DNA of 64,000 bases from an uncultured Eubacteriales bacterium (GCA_934486705.1 CAKSQS010000009.1:1-64000), one strand, 5' to 3'. Numbered from the stretch's first letter, positions 1 through 7,827 are shown. The notes: generated by a model from the sequence alone, not told the origin. A program made the numbers and translations.

Positions 1-41
1 ATTAAAAATTCGCCCAGAGAGCAAACCCCGGGCGAAAAAAA
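1..41 (-). terminator. Terminator of the infC-rpmI-rplT operon
   Basis: Directly after the rplT stop on the minus strand there is a stem of TTCGCCC and GGGCGAA flanked by T-rich runs, the form of a rho-independent terminator. A-runs lie on both sides, so it may also work for transcripts entering from the left of the window. Confidence 0.75.
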
Positions 42-401
42 TTACTTTTCGAGAGCCTTTACGGCAGCCTTTACCAAGGTGGTAAAGCCCGCGGCGTCAT
101 TAACCGCAAGGTCGGCAAGCATTTTACGGTTGATGGTTATTCCCGCCTTATTAAGGCCGTTCATAAACCGAGAATAGTTTATACCGTTAAGCTTGCAGGC
201 GGCGGAAATGCGGGTTATCCACAATCTGCGGAAATCGCGCTTTTTCTGCCTGCGGCCGATGTACGCATAGTTGCCGGATTTCATTACGGCTTCTTTAGCG
301 GTTTTAAAAAGCTTTGACTTAGCGCCGAAATAGCCCTTAGCCAGCTTTAAAGTCTTTTTTCTTCTTTTGCGTGTTGCTAACGCACCCTTAACACGTGCCA
401 T
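42..401 (-). CDS. rplT: 50S ribosomal protein L20
   Basis: This is the 119-residue large-subunit protein L20, which binds 23S rRNA early in 50S assembly and in bacteria also represses its own operon. The sequence is full length, with the basic N-terminus MARVKGALATRKRRKKTLKL and the conserved YIGRRQKKRDFRRLWITRIS block. The start is a standard ATG after a GGAGGTT ribosome site. It is the last gene of infC-rpmI-rplT, 29 bp after rpmI. Expression is expected to follow the leader upstream of infC. Identification is secure. Confidence 0.98.
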   Translation of the reverse strand: MARVKGALATRKRRKKTLKLAKGYFGAKSKLFKTAKEAVMKSGNYAYIGRRQKKRDFRRLWITRISAACKLNGINYSRFMNGLNKAGITINRKMLADLAVNDAAGFTTLVKAAVKALEK

Positions 402-430
402 ATCTTCTAACCTCCGATTTCAGTCGTACC

Positions 431-628
431 TTATTTATAAGGAATCATTTTCTTGATCTTCGCTACGTTGGTTACGTCAGCCGTAACAACCTTGCGGAGA
501 TTTCTCTTGCGCTTTGTGGTCTTTTTGTTGAGAATGTGCGACTTGAAAGCATGTGCACGTTTAACCTTGCCGGTTTTGGTGAGCTTAAAGCGCTTTTTCG
601 CGCCGCTGTGTGTTTTGATCTTAGGCAT
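431..628 (-). CDS. rpmI: 50S ribosomal protein L35
   Basis: This 65-residue, very basic protein matches L35 over its length: it begins MPKIKTHSGAKKRFKLTKTG and carries the internal SHILNKKTTKRKRNLRK segment. L35 is a small 50S subunit protein. The ATG follows GGGAGG at good spacing. It sits between infC and rplT in the order conserved across bacteria and is co-transcribed with them. Confidence 0.98.
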   Translation of the reverse strand: MPKIKTHSGAKKRFKLTKTGKVKRAHAFKSHILNKKTTKRKRNLRKVVTADVTNVAKIKKMIPYK

Positions 629-660
629 TGTAAGTCCTCCCTGATATAATTCAACTGCAA

Positions 661-1179
661 TTATTTACCCGATTTCGGAGTCAAAAACATTAACATATTT
701 CTGCCTTCCATTTTAGCAGCCTTTTCGACCGTGCCGTGGTCTGCGCAGTATTCCGCAAAGCGGCGCATTGTTTCAAGCCCTATTTCCGGGTGACCCAATT
801 CTCTGCCCCTGAAACGGATAGAAACCTTTACCTTGTTGCCCTCGTCAAGAAAACGCATTGCGTGTTTTCCCTTGGTCTCAAAATCGTGAACGTCAATGCT
901 AAGTCCTAACCTTATTTCCTTAACCTCAACCGTTTTCTGATTTTTTCTGGCTTCCTTTTCGCGCTTTGCCTGCTCAAAACGGTATTTACCGTAATCCATT
1001 ATTTTACATACCGGCGGGGCGGCGTTCGGCGAAATGCAAACCAGATCGAGATCGGCGGCATACGCCGCGTCCAAAGCCTTGGCAATCGGTAAAATTCCCA
1101 ACTGTGAACCGTCTGAGCCGATCGTACGGACTTCCTTAAATCTGATGTTTTCATTTACGGAAAGCTCTTTGCTGCTGAT
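661..1179 (-). CDS. infC: Translation initiation factor IF-3, probable ATC start
   Basis: IF-3 binds the 30S subunit, blocks premature 50S joining and proofreads the start codon. The protein shows both IF-3 domains: the N-terminal NENIRFKEVRTIGSDGSQLG part, the lysine-rich linker (KREKEARKNQK), and the C-terminal KGKHAMRFLDEGNKVKVSIRFRGRE part. No ATG, GTG or TTG lies at a sensible distance from the strong GGAGG site at 1189-1193. The best-placed codon is ATC at 1177-1179, nine bases away; a second ATC at 1183-1185 is only three bases away. A longer frame from an upstream ATG at 1257 would translate the attenuator hairpin and is unlikely. Rare AUU/AUC-type starts are known for infC and let IF-3 limit its own synthesis. 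The product is secure; the exact start is inferred. Confidence 0.95.
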   Translation of the reverse strand: MSSKELSVNENIRFKEVRTIGSDGSQLGILPIAKALDAAYAADLDLVCISPNAAPPVCKIMDYGKYRFEQAKREKEARKNQKTVEVKEIRLGLSIDVHDFETKGKHAMRFLDEGNKVKVSIRFRGRELGHPEIGLETMRRFAEYCADHGTVEKAAKMEGRNMLMFLTPKSGK

Positions 1180-1336
1180 ATTGATGCACCTCCAAAATTC
1201 GCGTTGCTGCAATTCAAAAAGCGCGGACGAATTTTCGCCCGCGCATAAAAATACCAAACCTAAAAGTCTGAACTTTTATTGACCCTGTCGCTTTGCGCTT
1301 GGGGTGAGGACGAATAAACGTACTGCTTCATTGTTA
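1180..1336 (-). ncRNA. infC operon leader (L20-leader type)
   Basis: About 155 bases of untranslated RNA separate the promoter from the IF-3 start. This region contains an intrinsic terminator before the ribosome site, as in Firmicutes leaders where L20 binding prematurely ends transcription of infC-rpmI-rplT. The position and the attenuator are seen; the L20-binding fold is inferred from the gene order and was not modelled. Confidence 0.7.
1211..1244 (-). terminator. Attenuator hairpin in the infC leader
   Basis: On the minus strand GCGCGGGCG pairs with CGTCCGCGC around a five-base A/T loop and is followed by TTTTTGAATT. It lies about 20 bases before the GGAGG site of infC, so it would stop transcription before the coding region unless bypassed. 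Confidence 0.8.
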
Positions 1337-1340
1337 CTCC

Positions 1341-1368
1341 ATTATAGCACAAAGTTTTATTTTGTCAA
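1341..1368 (-). promoter_or_regulatory. Promoter of infC-rpmI-rplT
   Basis: On the minus strand a perfect -35 TTGACA (1363-1368) is separated by 16 bases from a perfect -10 TATAAT (1341-1346) with a TG extension (TGCTATAAT). It is a strong housekeeping promoter feeding the leader. Confidence 0.88.
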
Positions 1369-1374
1369 GTTTTT

Positions 1375-2910
1375 TTATTTATTATTTTTAATGTACTCCT
1401 TAAACTCCTCGTTTTGCTCGGGGTAAGCAGAGAGCATGGGCTCAACGTCCTTACCCTTTTTGCGGTCAAAATAGTTTTTGGTAATGCGCGCCACCTGACC
1501 CGAAAGGAAAACAAGGGCTATAAGGTTCGGCAGCGCCATAAGCCCGTTAAAGGTGTCATCTAACGCCCAGATAAGGTCAGAGCCGATAAGGGAAGAGAAA
1601 ACTATAAGCAGAATAAATATTATTTTGAAAATAAGCACGGGTATTTTTCGTTTGTTTTCGGGCTTGTGGCGGAAACAGAAATCAACCGCCTTTTCGCCGT
1701 AATACGACCAGGCAAGCACGGTCGTAAAGGCAAAGAGCGGAAGAATTATTAAAAATGCCACCGTTCCGAACATACCGAGGTTTGAAGAAAACGCGCCGAG
1801 CGACGTTGCCGAATCGGACGCGCCCACAAACTCGCCCGCGGCGTTTACAGTGCCGAAGAACGAGCCGTTTTCATACGCGCCCGAGCCGATGTTCGTTGTA
1901 AGAATTACAAGCGCGGTTAAGGTGCATATAACAAAGGTATCGAAAAACACCTCAAAAATGCCCCAAAGCCCCTGCTTTACGGGCTCGCGGGTTTCAGATG
2001 CCGAGTGGGCTATTACCGAAGAGCCGAGCCCCGCCTCATTAGAGAAAACGCCGCGGGCAAGCCCTTTTTTGATTATCTGCGAAAAGGCAAAGCCGCCTAC
2101 GCCCCCCGCAACCGCCTTTGAAGAAAACGCGCTTGTGAATATAAGGCGGAAGGTCTCGGGCACGGCGGTAATGTTTTTACCGATTATAATAATCGCCATT
2201 GCAATAAACAAAAGCGACATAAACGGAACGAGCATAGAGGCGATTCTGCCTATGCGCTTTATTCCGCCTATTATAACTACAGCCGCGAAAAACGCCACTA
2301 TTCCGCCGATTATAAGCTTTACCGCCGTAGAATCGTTACCCAGCACCGAAACAAACGAGCTTGTTATCTTATTTGTTTGCACGCCGCTCATACCTACCGC
2401 CGCCAAAAGGCAGAATATTGCCGCCAGCATACCGAGCCAGCGCTGCTTAATGCCGTAGGCTATGTAGTAAAACGCGCCGCCGCTGAAGCTGCCGTCCTTT
2501 TCCTTTTTGCGGTAGTAAAGCCCCAAAACGTTTTCGGAGTAATTTGTAACCATACCGAAAAACGCCGAAATCCACATCCACAGCACCGCCCCCGGGCCGC
2601 CGGTTAATATAGCCGAGGTAACGCCTATAATGTTACCCGTGCCCACAGTGCCCGAAATGGCGGCGGAAAACGCCTCAAACTGCGAAACCGCGTTTTTGTC
2701 CTTTTTGTTTTTCTTTTTGCCCATATCCTTTACGGCGGGCACAATGGTGGTGCTCATAGACTCTCCGAATTTGCGCACCTGCAGCACCCGCGTCCTTACG
2801 GTCAGCAGTATGCCCGTGCCTAAAATCATTATAATCATAGGCCAGCCCCACACTACGCCGTTCACCCAATCGTTCACCTTTGTGACAGCTTCAATAAATG
2901 ACTCCCACAT
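1375..2910 (-). CDS. Sodium:alanine/glycine symporter (AGCS family)
   Basis: This is an integral membrane transporter of the AGCS family, which takes up alanine or glycine with Na+. The 511-residue protein has about ten hydrophobic segments, the family block TGGPGAVLWMWISAFFGM, the N-terminal GTVGTGNIIGV motif, and FSNEAGLGSS. The start is the ATG at 2910, after AAAGGGGAG; a longer frame to 2982 would run through the terminator of the riboswitch. A tandem glycine riboswitch upstream makes glycine the likely ligand and probable cargo. The C-terminal tail is charged and cytoplasmic. Family assignment is firm; the substrate is inferred from the riboswitch. Confidence 0.93.
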   Translation of the reverse strand: MWESFIEAVTKVNDWVNGVVWGWPMIIMILGTGILLTVRTRVLQVRKFGESMSTTIVPAVKDMGKKKNKKDKNAVSQFEAFSAAISGTVGTGNIIGVTSAILTGGPGAVLWMWISAFFGMVTNYSENVLGLYYRKKEKDGSFSGGAFYYIAYGIKQRWLGMLAAIFCLLAAVGMSGVQTNKITSSFVSVLGNDSTAVKLIIGGIVAFFAAVVIIGGIKRIGRIASMLVPFMSLLFIAMAIIIIGKNITAVPETFRLIFTSAFSSKAVAGGVGGFAFSQIIKKGLARGVFSNEAGLGSSVIAHSASETREPVKQGLWGIFEVFFDTFVICTLTALVILTTNIGSGAYENGSFFGTVNAAGEFVGASDSATSLGAFSSNLGMFGTVAFLIILPLFAFTTVLAWSYYGEKAVDFCFRHKPENKRKIPVLIFKIIFILLIVFSSLIGSDLIWALDDTFNGLMALPNLIALVFLSGQVARITKNYFDRKKGKDVEPMLSAYPEQNEEFKEYIKNNK

Positions 2911-2928
2911 TCTGAAATTCTCCCCTTT

Positions 2929-2970
2929 TGAAAAAAATAAAAGGAGCCGAACCGAAAACAGTTCAACTCC
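2929..2970 (-). terminator. Terminator in the expression platform of the glycine riboswitch
   Basis: On the minus strand GGAGTTGAAC pairs with GGTTCGGCTCC and is followed by TTTTATTTTTTT, immediately before the ribosome site of the symporter. It is placed to switch transcription off unless the upstream aptamers alter the fold. Confidence 0.75.
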
Positions 2971-3012
2971 GTAAAAACGCACTGAAACACGGCTTTCACC
3001 GCGTAAACCATA

Positions 3013-3190
3013 AACTTCCGTCCTTTTGCCTGAGAGATTGGCGCTTTTTTAAAAAGGCCTTGCACCTTCGGCATCTGTTAAGCAGACTTCTCCGGAGCGC
3101 TATCCGTATACAGTTTTATCACACCATTGCGACACCTGAGAGTGTTACTCCTTCGGAAACGGACCGAAAATCCGTAATTTCCTGCATACT
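3013..3190 (-). ncRNA. Tandem glycine riboswitch
   Basis: Read on the minus strand, the region carries the glycine-aptamer signatures twice. The downstream aptamer has GCCGAAGGTGCAA and AATCTCTCAGGCAAAAGGAC; the upstream one has TCCGAAGGAGTAA and CACTCTCAGGTG. This paired arrangement is the classical cooperative glycine sensor. Together with the terminator before the symporter gene it should regulate symporter expression at the transcription level. In known cases upstream of this transporter family the switch adjusts uptake to cell glycine; the direction (on or off) is not certain from sequence alone. Confidence 0.9.
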
Positions 3191-3217
3191 TCACATAGCT
3201 TATTTAATTTTCAAGCA

Positions 3218-3245
3218 TTATACCACATAAAAATACATATTGCAA
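3218..3245 (-). promoter_or_regulatory. Promoter of the glycine riboswitch-symporter unit
   Basis: On the minus strand TTGCAA (3240-3245) and TATAAT (3218-3223) are 16 bases apart, just upstream of the first aptamer. Confidence 0.75.
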
Positions 3246-3350
3246 GCCTTTTTGCATAAAAATGCAATTTTTTTAAAATATAAGACGAAAAGCATTGAAA
3301 AAAATATTTTGTATTTTTATACAAAAAGGATAATTATGGGAAAACAACCC

Positions 3351-3379
3351 TTGAAATCAGGGCATTTGTATGATAAAAT
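3351..3379 (+). promoter_or_regulatory. Promoter of the LRR/dockerin gene
   Basis: TTGAAA (3351-3356) and TAAAAT (3374-3379) are separated by exactly 17 bases, about 60 bases before the coding start at 3442. Nothing else is seen in 3246-3350, which is A/T-rich. Confidence 0.65.
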
Positions 3380-3441
3380 CAGCATATAAAATAGGAATTT
3401 AAAAGGTGTATCTTTTAATATAAGCGAAGGGAAATTTTAAA

Positions 3442-5337
3442 ATGAAAAAGCTTTTATCGTTCTTAATTTGCACGGCGCTTATTCTGTCAATAATTCCTAC
3501 CGCCGTATTCGCCGCGGGGGAAACAGGCGGTCAATGCGGAGATAATCTTACCTGGAGCTATAATACCGAGACCGCAACGCTTACAATAAGCGGCACGGGG
3601 GATATGGATGATTATGGTTACGGTTATGATTATAGCCCATCACCTTGGTATCAATATCACAGTAGTATAAAAAATGTTTCTATTGGTAACAATGTTACGA
3701 GTATAGGTGACTGGGCATTTTACAATTGCACAGGTCTTACAAGCATAATAATCGGCAAGAGAGTTACAAACATTGGGTATTCTGCGCTTTGCGGTTGTAT
3801 AAATCTTAACAGTCTTACGGTAGACACTAAAAATGAAAAGTATTATTCAAGCGGAAACTGCATAATAGAAAAGGATACAAACAAGCTTATTTTAGGCTGT
3901 AAAAACAGCGTTATACCATATAGTGTTACAAGTATAGGTAATGATGCATTTTCCGTTTGCACAGGTCTTACAAGTATAACTATACCTGATAGTGTTACAA
4001 GTATAGGTGACTGGGCATTTTCCGGTTGCACGGGCCTTATGAGTATAAATATACCATATAGTGTTACAAGGATAGGTAGCTATGCATTTTCCGCTTGCAC
4101 CTCACTTAAAAAAATATATTACCTCGGAAGTAAAGAAGAATGGAATAAAATCGACTTAGAATACAGCGACATTCCGTCAGATACAGAAATAATTTATAAT
4201 GCCACGGATTGTGATATTAACGGTCACAGATTGGGAGAATGGATAGCGGAAGTGCCTGCAACCTGCACAAAAGACGGGGTAAAGGGGCATTACGAATGCT
4301 CCGTTTGCCATAAAAGTATTGATAAAGATAAAAATGAGATGACCGATTTGGCAATACCGGCGCACCACACCCCGGTTTTACTTAAAAAAATACCCCTTAC
4401 CTGCACGACCGACGGCTACGATATTGTAAAATGTTCAAGCTGCGGCTACAGATACACGGTCAATTATGTTGCCGCCACGGGGCACGAATTCGGCGAGTGG
4501 GTTTCGGAAATACCCGCAACCTGCACCGAGGACGGGGTAAAGGGGCATTACGAATGCTCTGTTTGCCACAAATACTTTGATAATGATAAAAAGGAAATAA
4601 CCGATACGATTATACCTGCGGCGGGGCATAGTTTCGGCGAATGGATTTTGAGAATACCCGAGACCTGCACCGAGAGCGGCGTAAGGGAGCATTACGAATG
4701 CTCTGTTTGTCACAAATATTTTGATAAAGATAAAAACGAGATAGCAGATTTGGTTATTCCCGCGCATCACGACCCGAGCCTTATTAAAACAACAGCGCCC
4801 ACCTGCACGACCGATGGGTACGATACCGTAAAGTGCCTGAACTGCAAGCTGATATACAATATAAACTATGTTGCCGCCACAGGGCACAGCTTCGGTGATT
4901 GGACGGTAACAAAAAGGCTGACCTGCACAACCGACGGGGAGGAAATACGCCGCTGCGGCAAATGTGACGAAACCGAAACGCGCATCACCAAAGCAAAGGG
5001 ACACAAGCAAGGCGAATTGGTAAAGCACCAAAACGCAACCTGCACAAAGGATAACGGCGATTATTACAAATGCCTTACCTGCGGTGAAACCTACTTTGTT
5101 TTAGGTTTTGCGAAAAACGGACACCTTTTCATTGACGGGGAATGCATAGATTGCGGCATTGCCGAAAGTGATGTGCCGTTTGATATTGACCTTGATTGCG
5201 CGGTTTCCGCAACCGACCTTACATATCTTAAGCGTATTTTGCTTTCAAACAAAACCGCCGAGTGTGACCCCAACGGCGACGGCAAGCTAAACATACTTGA
5301 TTTAATTGCCCTGAAAAAGCGTTTAGCAAAAAAATAG
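3442..5337 (+). CDS. Secreted BspA-like LRR protein with Cys-rich repeats and C-terminal dockerin
   Basis: A 631-residue exported protein. Residues 1-24 form a signal peptide (MKKLLSFLICTALILSIIPT, then AVFA). Residues about 60-240 contain BspA-type leucine-rich units built on SVTSIGDWAFSGCTGL, encoded by DNA repeats of about 69 bp. Residues about 255-570 hold repeated modules of roughly 50-60 residues with ATCTKDGVKGHYECSVCHK and related Cys-x2-Cys pairs. The C-terminus is dockerin-like: an FDIDLDCAVSATDLTYLKR half and a CDPNGDGKLNILDL half with Asp/Asn calcium loops. LRR_5 proteins commonly mediate attachment; a dockerin would dock it to a cohesin. The function is inferred; the domain calls are seen. 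Confidence 0.85.
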   Translation: MKKLLSFLICTALILSIIPTAVFAAGETGGQCGDNLTWSYNTETATLTISGTGDMDDYGYGYDYSPSPWYQYHSSIKNVSIGNNVTSIGDWAFYNCTGLTSIIIGKRVTNIGYSALCGCINLNSLTVDTKNEKYYSSGNCIIEKDTNKLILGCKNSVIPYSVTSIGNDAFSVCTGLTSITIPDSVTSIGDWAFSGCTGLMSINIPYSVTRIGSYAFSACTSLKKIYYLGSKEEWNKIDLEYSDIPSDTEIIYNATDCDINGHRLGEWIAEVPATCTKDGVKGHYECSVCHKSIDKDKNEMTDLAIPAHHTPVLLKKIPLTCTTDGYDIVKCSSCGYRYTVNYVAATGHEFGEWVSEIPATCTEDGVKGHYECSVCHKYFDNDKKEITDTIIPAAGHSFGEWILRIPETCTESGVREHYECSVCHKYFDKDKNEIADLVIPAHHDPSLIKTTAPTCTTDGYDTVKCLNCKLIYNINYVAATGHSFGDWTVTKRLTCTTDGEEIRRCGKCDETETRITKAKGHKQGELVKHQNATCTKDNGDYYKCLTCGETYFVLGFAKNGHLFIDGECIDCGIAESDVPFDIDLDCAVSATDLTYLKRILLSNKTAECDPNGDGKLNILDLIALKKRLAKK

Positions 5338-5454
5338 CCATTTAATTGAGTGGTGTACCAAAAAAATCCCCTCGCCATGCATACGCGCGGCCCTCTTCCC
5401 TAAAGGCTTGGGGCGCTGATTTGCCTCGGGCAAAGACGAAGGGGTTGTTACAGA

Positions 5455-5535
5455 CCGAAGAATACCCCTCAGTCAACTTCGTTGACAGCTCCCCTCTGTT
5501 TCGGCAAAGCCGAAAAGAAGGGAGCCTTTTTTGCG
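5455..5535. repeat. Intergenic repeat/terminator between convergent genes
   Basis: The stretch has nested inverted repeats: GTCAACTTCGTTGAC, and TTTCGGCAAAGCCGAAA, within a CTCCC...GGGAG frame ending in CCTTTTTT. The CCCCTCAGTCAACTTCGTTG unit resembles dispersed repeats common in gut Clostridia. It separates the LRR gene from convergent sigG and probably terminates the LRR transcript. The dispersed nature is from memory, not checked. Confidence 0.5.
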
Positions 5536-5538
5536 GCT

Positions 5539-6306
5539 TTATTTTTCGGTAATTCTTTTAAGCGCGCTCTTTTCAAGCCGCGATACCTGCGCCTGCGAAA
5601 TGCCTATTTCCTCGGAGACCTCCATTTGAGTCTTGCCCTGCATAAACCGCAAAAACAAAATATGCTTTTCCCGCTCGTTAAGGTTTTTAATTGCCTCTTT
5701 CAGCGCTATTTCGTCAAGCCAGTTTGAGTCGTCATTATTGTCGCCCACCTGGTCGAGCACGTATATCGTGTCGCCGCCGTCGGAATAAACGGGGTCGTAA
5801 AGCGAAATGGGGCTTACAATGCTTTCAAGCGCTATTACCACCTCTTCCTGCGGCAGCCCCAATTCCGCCGCTATTTCCTGAACGGTGGGCTCGGTCTGCT
5901 TTTCGGCGGAGAGCCGCTCCTTGACCTGCATAGCCTTATACGCCGTGTCCTTTATGGAGCGGCTTACTCTTATTGAGTTGTTATCCCGCAAATAGCGGCG
6001 TATTTCGCCTATTATCATAGGCACGGCGTAGGTGGAAAAGCGCACGTTTTGGGTAACGTCGAAATTATCTATCGATTTTATAAGACCTATGCACCCAACC
6101 TGAAACAAATCGTCAAGATTTTCGCCCCTGCCCGTAAACCGCTGAATAACGCTTAAAACAAGCCGCAGATTGCCGTTTATAAGCTCCTCGCGCGCCGCCT
6201 TATCGCCCACGGCGCATTTTTTAAGCAGCACGGTTTTTTCCGCTTCCTTTAAAAGCGGCAGCTTTGAGGTATCCACTCCGCAAATTATGACCTTGTTTTT
6301 ATACAT
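5539..6306 (-). CDS. sigG: Forespore sigma factor SigG
   Basis: The 255-residue protein is the late forespore sigma factor that directs RNA polymerase to spore-maturation genes. It begins with the SigG signature KVIICGVDTSKLPLLKEAE and has region 2 (NGNLRLVLSVIQRF, DLFQVGCIGLIKSIDNFD, FSTYAVPMIIGEIRRYLRD) and region 4 (EREKHILFLRFMQGKTQ, then EEIGISQAQVSRLEKSALK). The CGVDTSKLP motif separates SigG from SigF. The start ATG follows GGAGGTG. A candidate SigF promoter lies upstream, as in Bacillus. It proves the host is, or recently was, a spore former. No spoIIG neighbours are seen here. Confidence 0.97.
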   Translation of the reverse strand: MYKNKVIICGVDTSKLPLLKEAEKTVLLKKCAVGDKAAREELINGNLRLVLSVIQRFTGRGENLDDLFQVGCIGLIKSIDNFDVTQNVRFSTYAVPMIIGEIRRYLRDNNSIRVSRSIKDTAYKAMQVKERLSAEKQTEPTVQEIAAELGLPQEEVVIALESIVSPISLYDPVYSDGGDTIYVLDQVGDNNDDSNWLDEIALKEAIKNLNEREKHILFLRFMQGKTQMEVSEEIGISQAQVSRLEKSALKRITEK

Positions 6307-6333
6307 ATCGGCACCTCCGTAATACTCACTAAA

Positions 6334-6362
6334 ATTATTGCCTGTATATACCGCTGATAAAC
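6334..6362 (-). promoter_or_regulatory. Candidate SigF-type promoter of sigG
   Basis: On the minus strand GTTTA (6358-6362), 15 bases, then GGCAATAAT (6334-6342) fits the known SigF consensus (GYWTA, 15 bases, GGnnAnAnT). It lies 28 bases before the sigG start. SigF-driven sigG transcription is established in Bacillus; here it is a sequence match only. Confidence 0.6.
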
Positions 6363-6412
6363 TTTATATATTTTTTTTAGTTCGACAGATTTCACTTGTA
6401 TTTTCATTTTCA

Positions 6413-6441
6413 TTGACAATGAGCCGTATTGCGGTTAAAAT
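6413..6441 (+). promoter_or_regulatory. Promoter of rpe
   Basis: TTGACA (6413-6418), 17 bases, TAAAAT (6436-6441), followed 28 bases later by the rpe start. It is divergent from the sigG promoter. Confidence 0.8.
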
Positions 6442-6469
6442 ATATTATATATGTATAGGGGTGAAAGAA

Positions 6470-7117
6470 TTGTCGGTTAAAATTTCACCGTCGGTATTAA
6501 CGGCGGATTTTCTTACGCTTAAAGACGATATTAAAAGGTTAGAGGACGCGGGCACGGATATGCTGCACCTTGACGTTATGGACGGTATTTTCGTTCCGAA
6601 CATCTCGTTCGGCGTGCCGGTTATAAAGTCGATAAAAAAGCATACCTCGCTGCCGCTGGATGTGCACCTTATGATAGACCGCCCGCACAGGTATATAAAG
6701 CAGTTTGCCGAGGCTGCGGATATTTTGGGCTTTCATTACGAGGCGGGCAGCGATGTGCGCGCCACCCTTACCGAGATAAGGGAGCGCGGCTGCAAGGCTT
6801 GTCTTACAATAAAGCCGGGCACTGCGCCCGAGGAGATTTTTGAGTTTTTGCCGCTTTGCGATATGGTGCTTGTAATGTCGGTTGAGCCTGGCTTCGGCGG
6901 GCAAAAATTTATGCCCTCGGCGCTTTATAAGCTTTCTACCCTGCGGGACGAAATAAAAAAGCAGGGGTTAAGCGTTGATTTAGAGGTTGACGGCGGCATA
7001 AATTACGAAACCGCGCCGCTTGCGGTAAGCGCGGGCGCTACGGTGCTTGTTGCGGGCAGCTGCGTATTCTCGGCAGAGGATATGGGCAAGGCGGTGGCAA
7101 CCCTTAAAAATCTTTAG
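6470..7117 (+). CDS. rpe: Ribulose-phosphate 3-epimerase, TTG start
   Basis: Converts D-ribulose 5-phosphate to D-xylulose 5-phosphate in the pentose phosphate pathway. The 215-residue TIM-barrel protein shows ISPSVLTADF, HLDVMDGIFVPNISFG (metal-binding His and catalytic Asp), LDVHLMI, VMSVEPGFGGQKF and LEVDGGIN. The TTG at 6470 is chosen because AGGGGTG (6457-6463) is well spaced from it; a frame from 6338 would pass through the promoter. It overlaps the convergent MecA-like gene by 14 bases. Confidence 0.95.
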   Translation: MSVKISPSVLTADFLTLKDDIKRLEDAGTDMLHLDVMDGIFVPNISFGVPVIKSIKKHTSLPLDVHLMIDRPHRYIKQFAEAADILGFHYEAGSDVRATLTEIRERGCKACLTIKPGTAPEEIFEFLPLCDMVLVMSVEPGFGGQKFMPSALYKLSTLRDEIKKQGLSVDLEVDGGINYETAPLAVSAGATVLVAGSCVFSAEDMGKAVATLKNL

Positions 7118-7646
7118 AAAAAGCCTTGCCCACGGTTTCAACGGCGGTATTCTTGCAGAGCAGCCTGCCGTATTCTTCGGCATAGGCAATTTCGGGCTCG
7201 CCCGCATTTTTAACGGTGCAAAACTCTCTCATAAAATAAAAATCGCGGCTGTGCCCAGTTATGACAAGGCGGTAGCTGTTTTTAAGGCGGTAAAGGCTGC
7301 TTTTTCCGCGCGGCAGGCGGCGCAAATAAAGCCTTTTAATGCCGCTTATCATACTTTCGCTGTCGGGGAAAATGAGCATAACGCAGCCCTTGCCGCGCTC
7401 TCTGCCGCCGGCGGGGGATACGGTAATAACGCACCCGGCGGATTTTCTTGCCTTTATTTCAACAAGCAGGTCGTCGCCCAAAATATCGCTGTATTTTTCA
7501 AGGCTTTCCTTAAGCAGCAGGCTCACGGCAAGCCGCGTGCCGCCGCTTAAAGAGGCAAATTTTTCGTATGTTCCGAAAAACGAGAGCACCTCGCTGTCGG
7601 AAAGGGCTATTCTTACTTTATCGCCTGCCAGCCTGTATACCGTCAT
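7104..7646 (-). CDS. MecA-like adaptor protein (tentative)
   Basis: A 180-residue protein with an ATG after GGAGG. The N-terminus is followed by a charged, Leu-rich stretch (GTRLAVSLLLKESLEKYSDIL) and DLLVEIKARKSAGCVITVSP, which resembles the middle of MecA-type ClpC adaptors. The C-terminal half (SMISGIKRLYLRR, SLYRLKNSYRLVI, EYGRLLCKNTAVETVG) could be the MecA C-terminal domain. MecA delivers substrates to the ClpCP protease. The similarity is weak and the call rests on overall pattern; it could be an unrelated clostridial protein. It is convergent with and slightly overlaps rpe. Confidence 0.45.
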   Translation of the reverse strand: MTVYRLAGDKVRIALSDSEVLSFFGTYEKFASLSGGTRLAVSLLLKESLEKYSDILGDDLLVEIKARKSAGCVITVSPAGGRERGKGCVMLIFPDSESMISGIKRLYLRRLPRGKSSLYRLKNSYRLVITGHSRDFYFMREFCTVKNAGEPEIAYAEEYGRLLCKNTAVETVGKAFSKDF

Positions 7647-7706
7647 TCGTTTGCCTCCGATAAATAAATTTTATGTATTCGGGAACACTGTTACCGGGTG
7701 ATAAAT

Positions 7707-7814
7707 ATGCTAAGCAGCGGAAAAACCGCGTTTTTAAAGGCGATGCTTTACACGGCGTCCGCCGTAATACTTATTATAATCGGCTATTTTTCAGCCGGGT
7801 ATTTTTTCGGATAG
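7707..7814 (+). CDS. Small single-pass membrane protein (35 residues)
   Basis: A short frame encodes a lysine-containing N-terminus and one hydrophobic helix (LYTASAVILIIIGYFSAGYF). Its ATG follows GGGTG. Its stop codon TAG is part of the TAGGAG ribosome site of the phosphomannomutase gene 13 bases further on, so the two would be translationally coupled. No homologue is recognised, and it could be a chance frame. Confidence 0.35.
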   Translation: MLSSGKTAFLKAMLYTASAVILIIIGYFSAGYFFG

Positions 7815-7827
7815 GAGTTTTAATATT

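Noticed and set aside
3900..4110. Regular DNA repeats of about 69 bp
   Set aside because: They encode the leucine-rich units of the secreted protein and are explained by it; no CRISPR.
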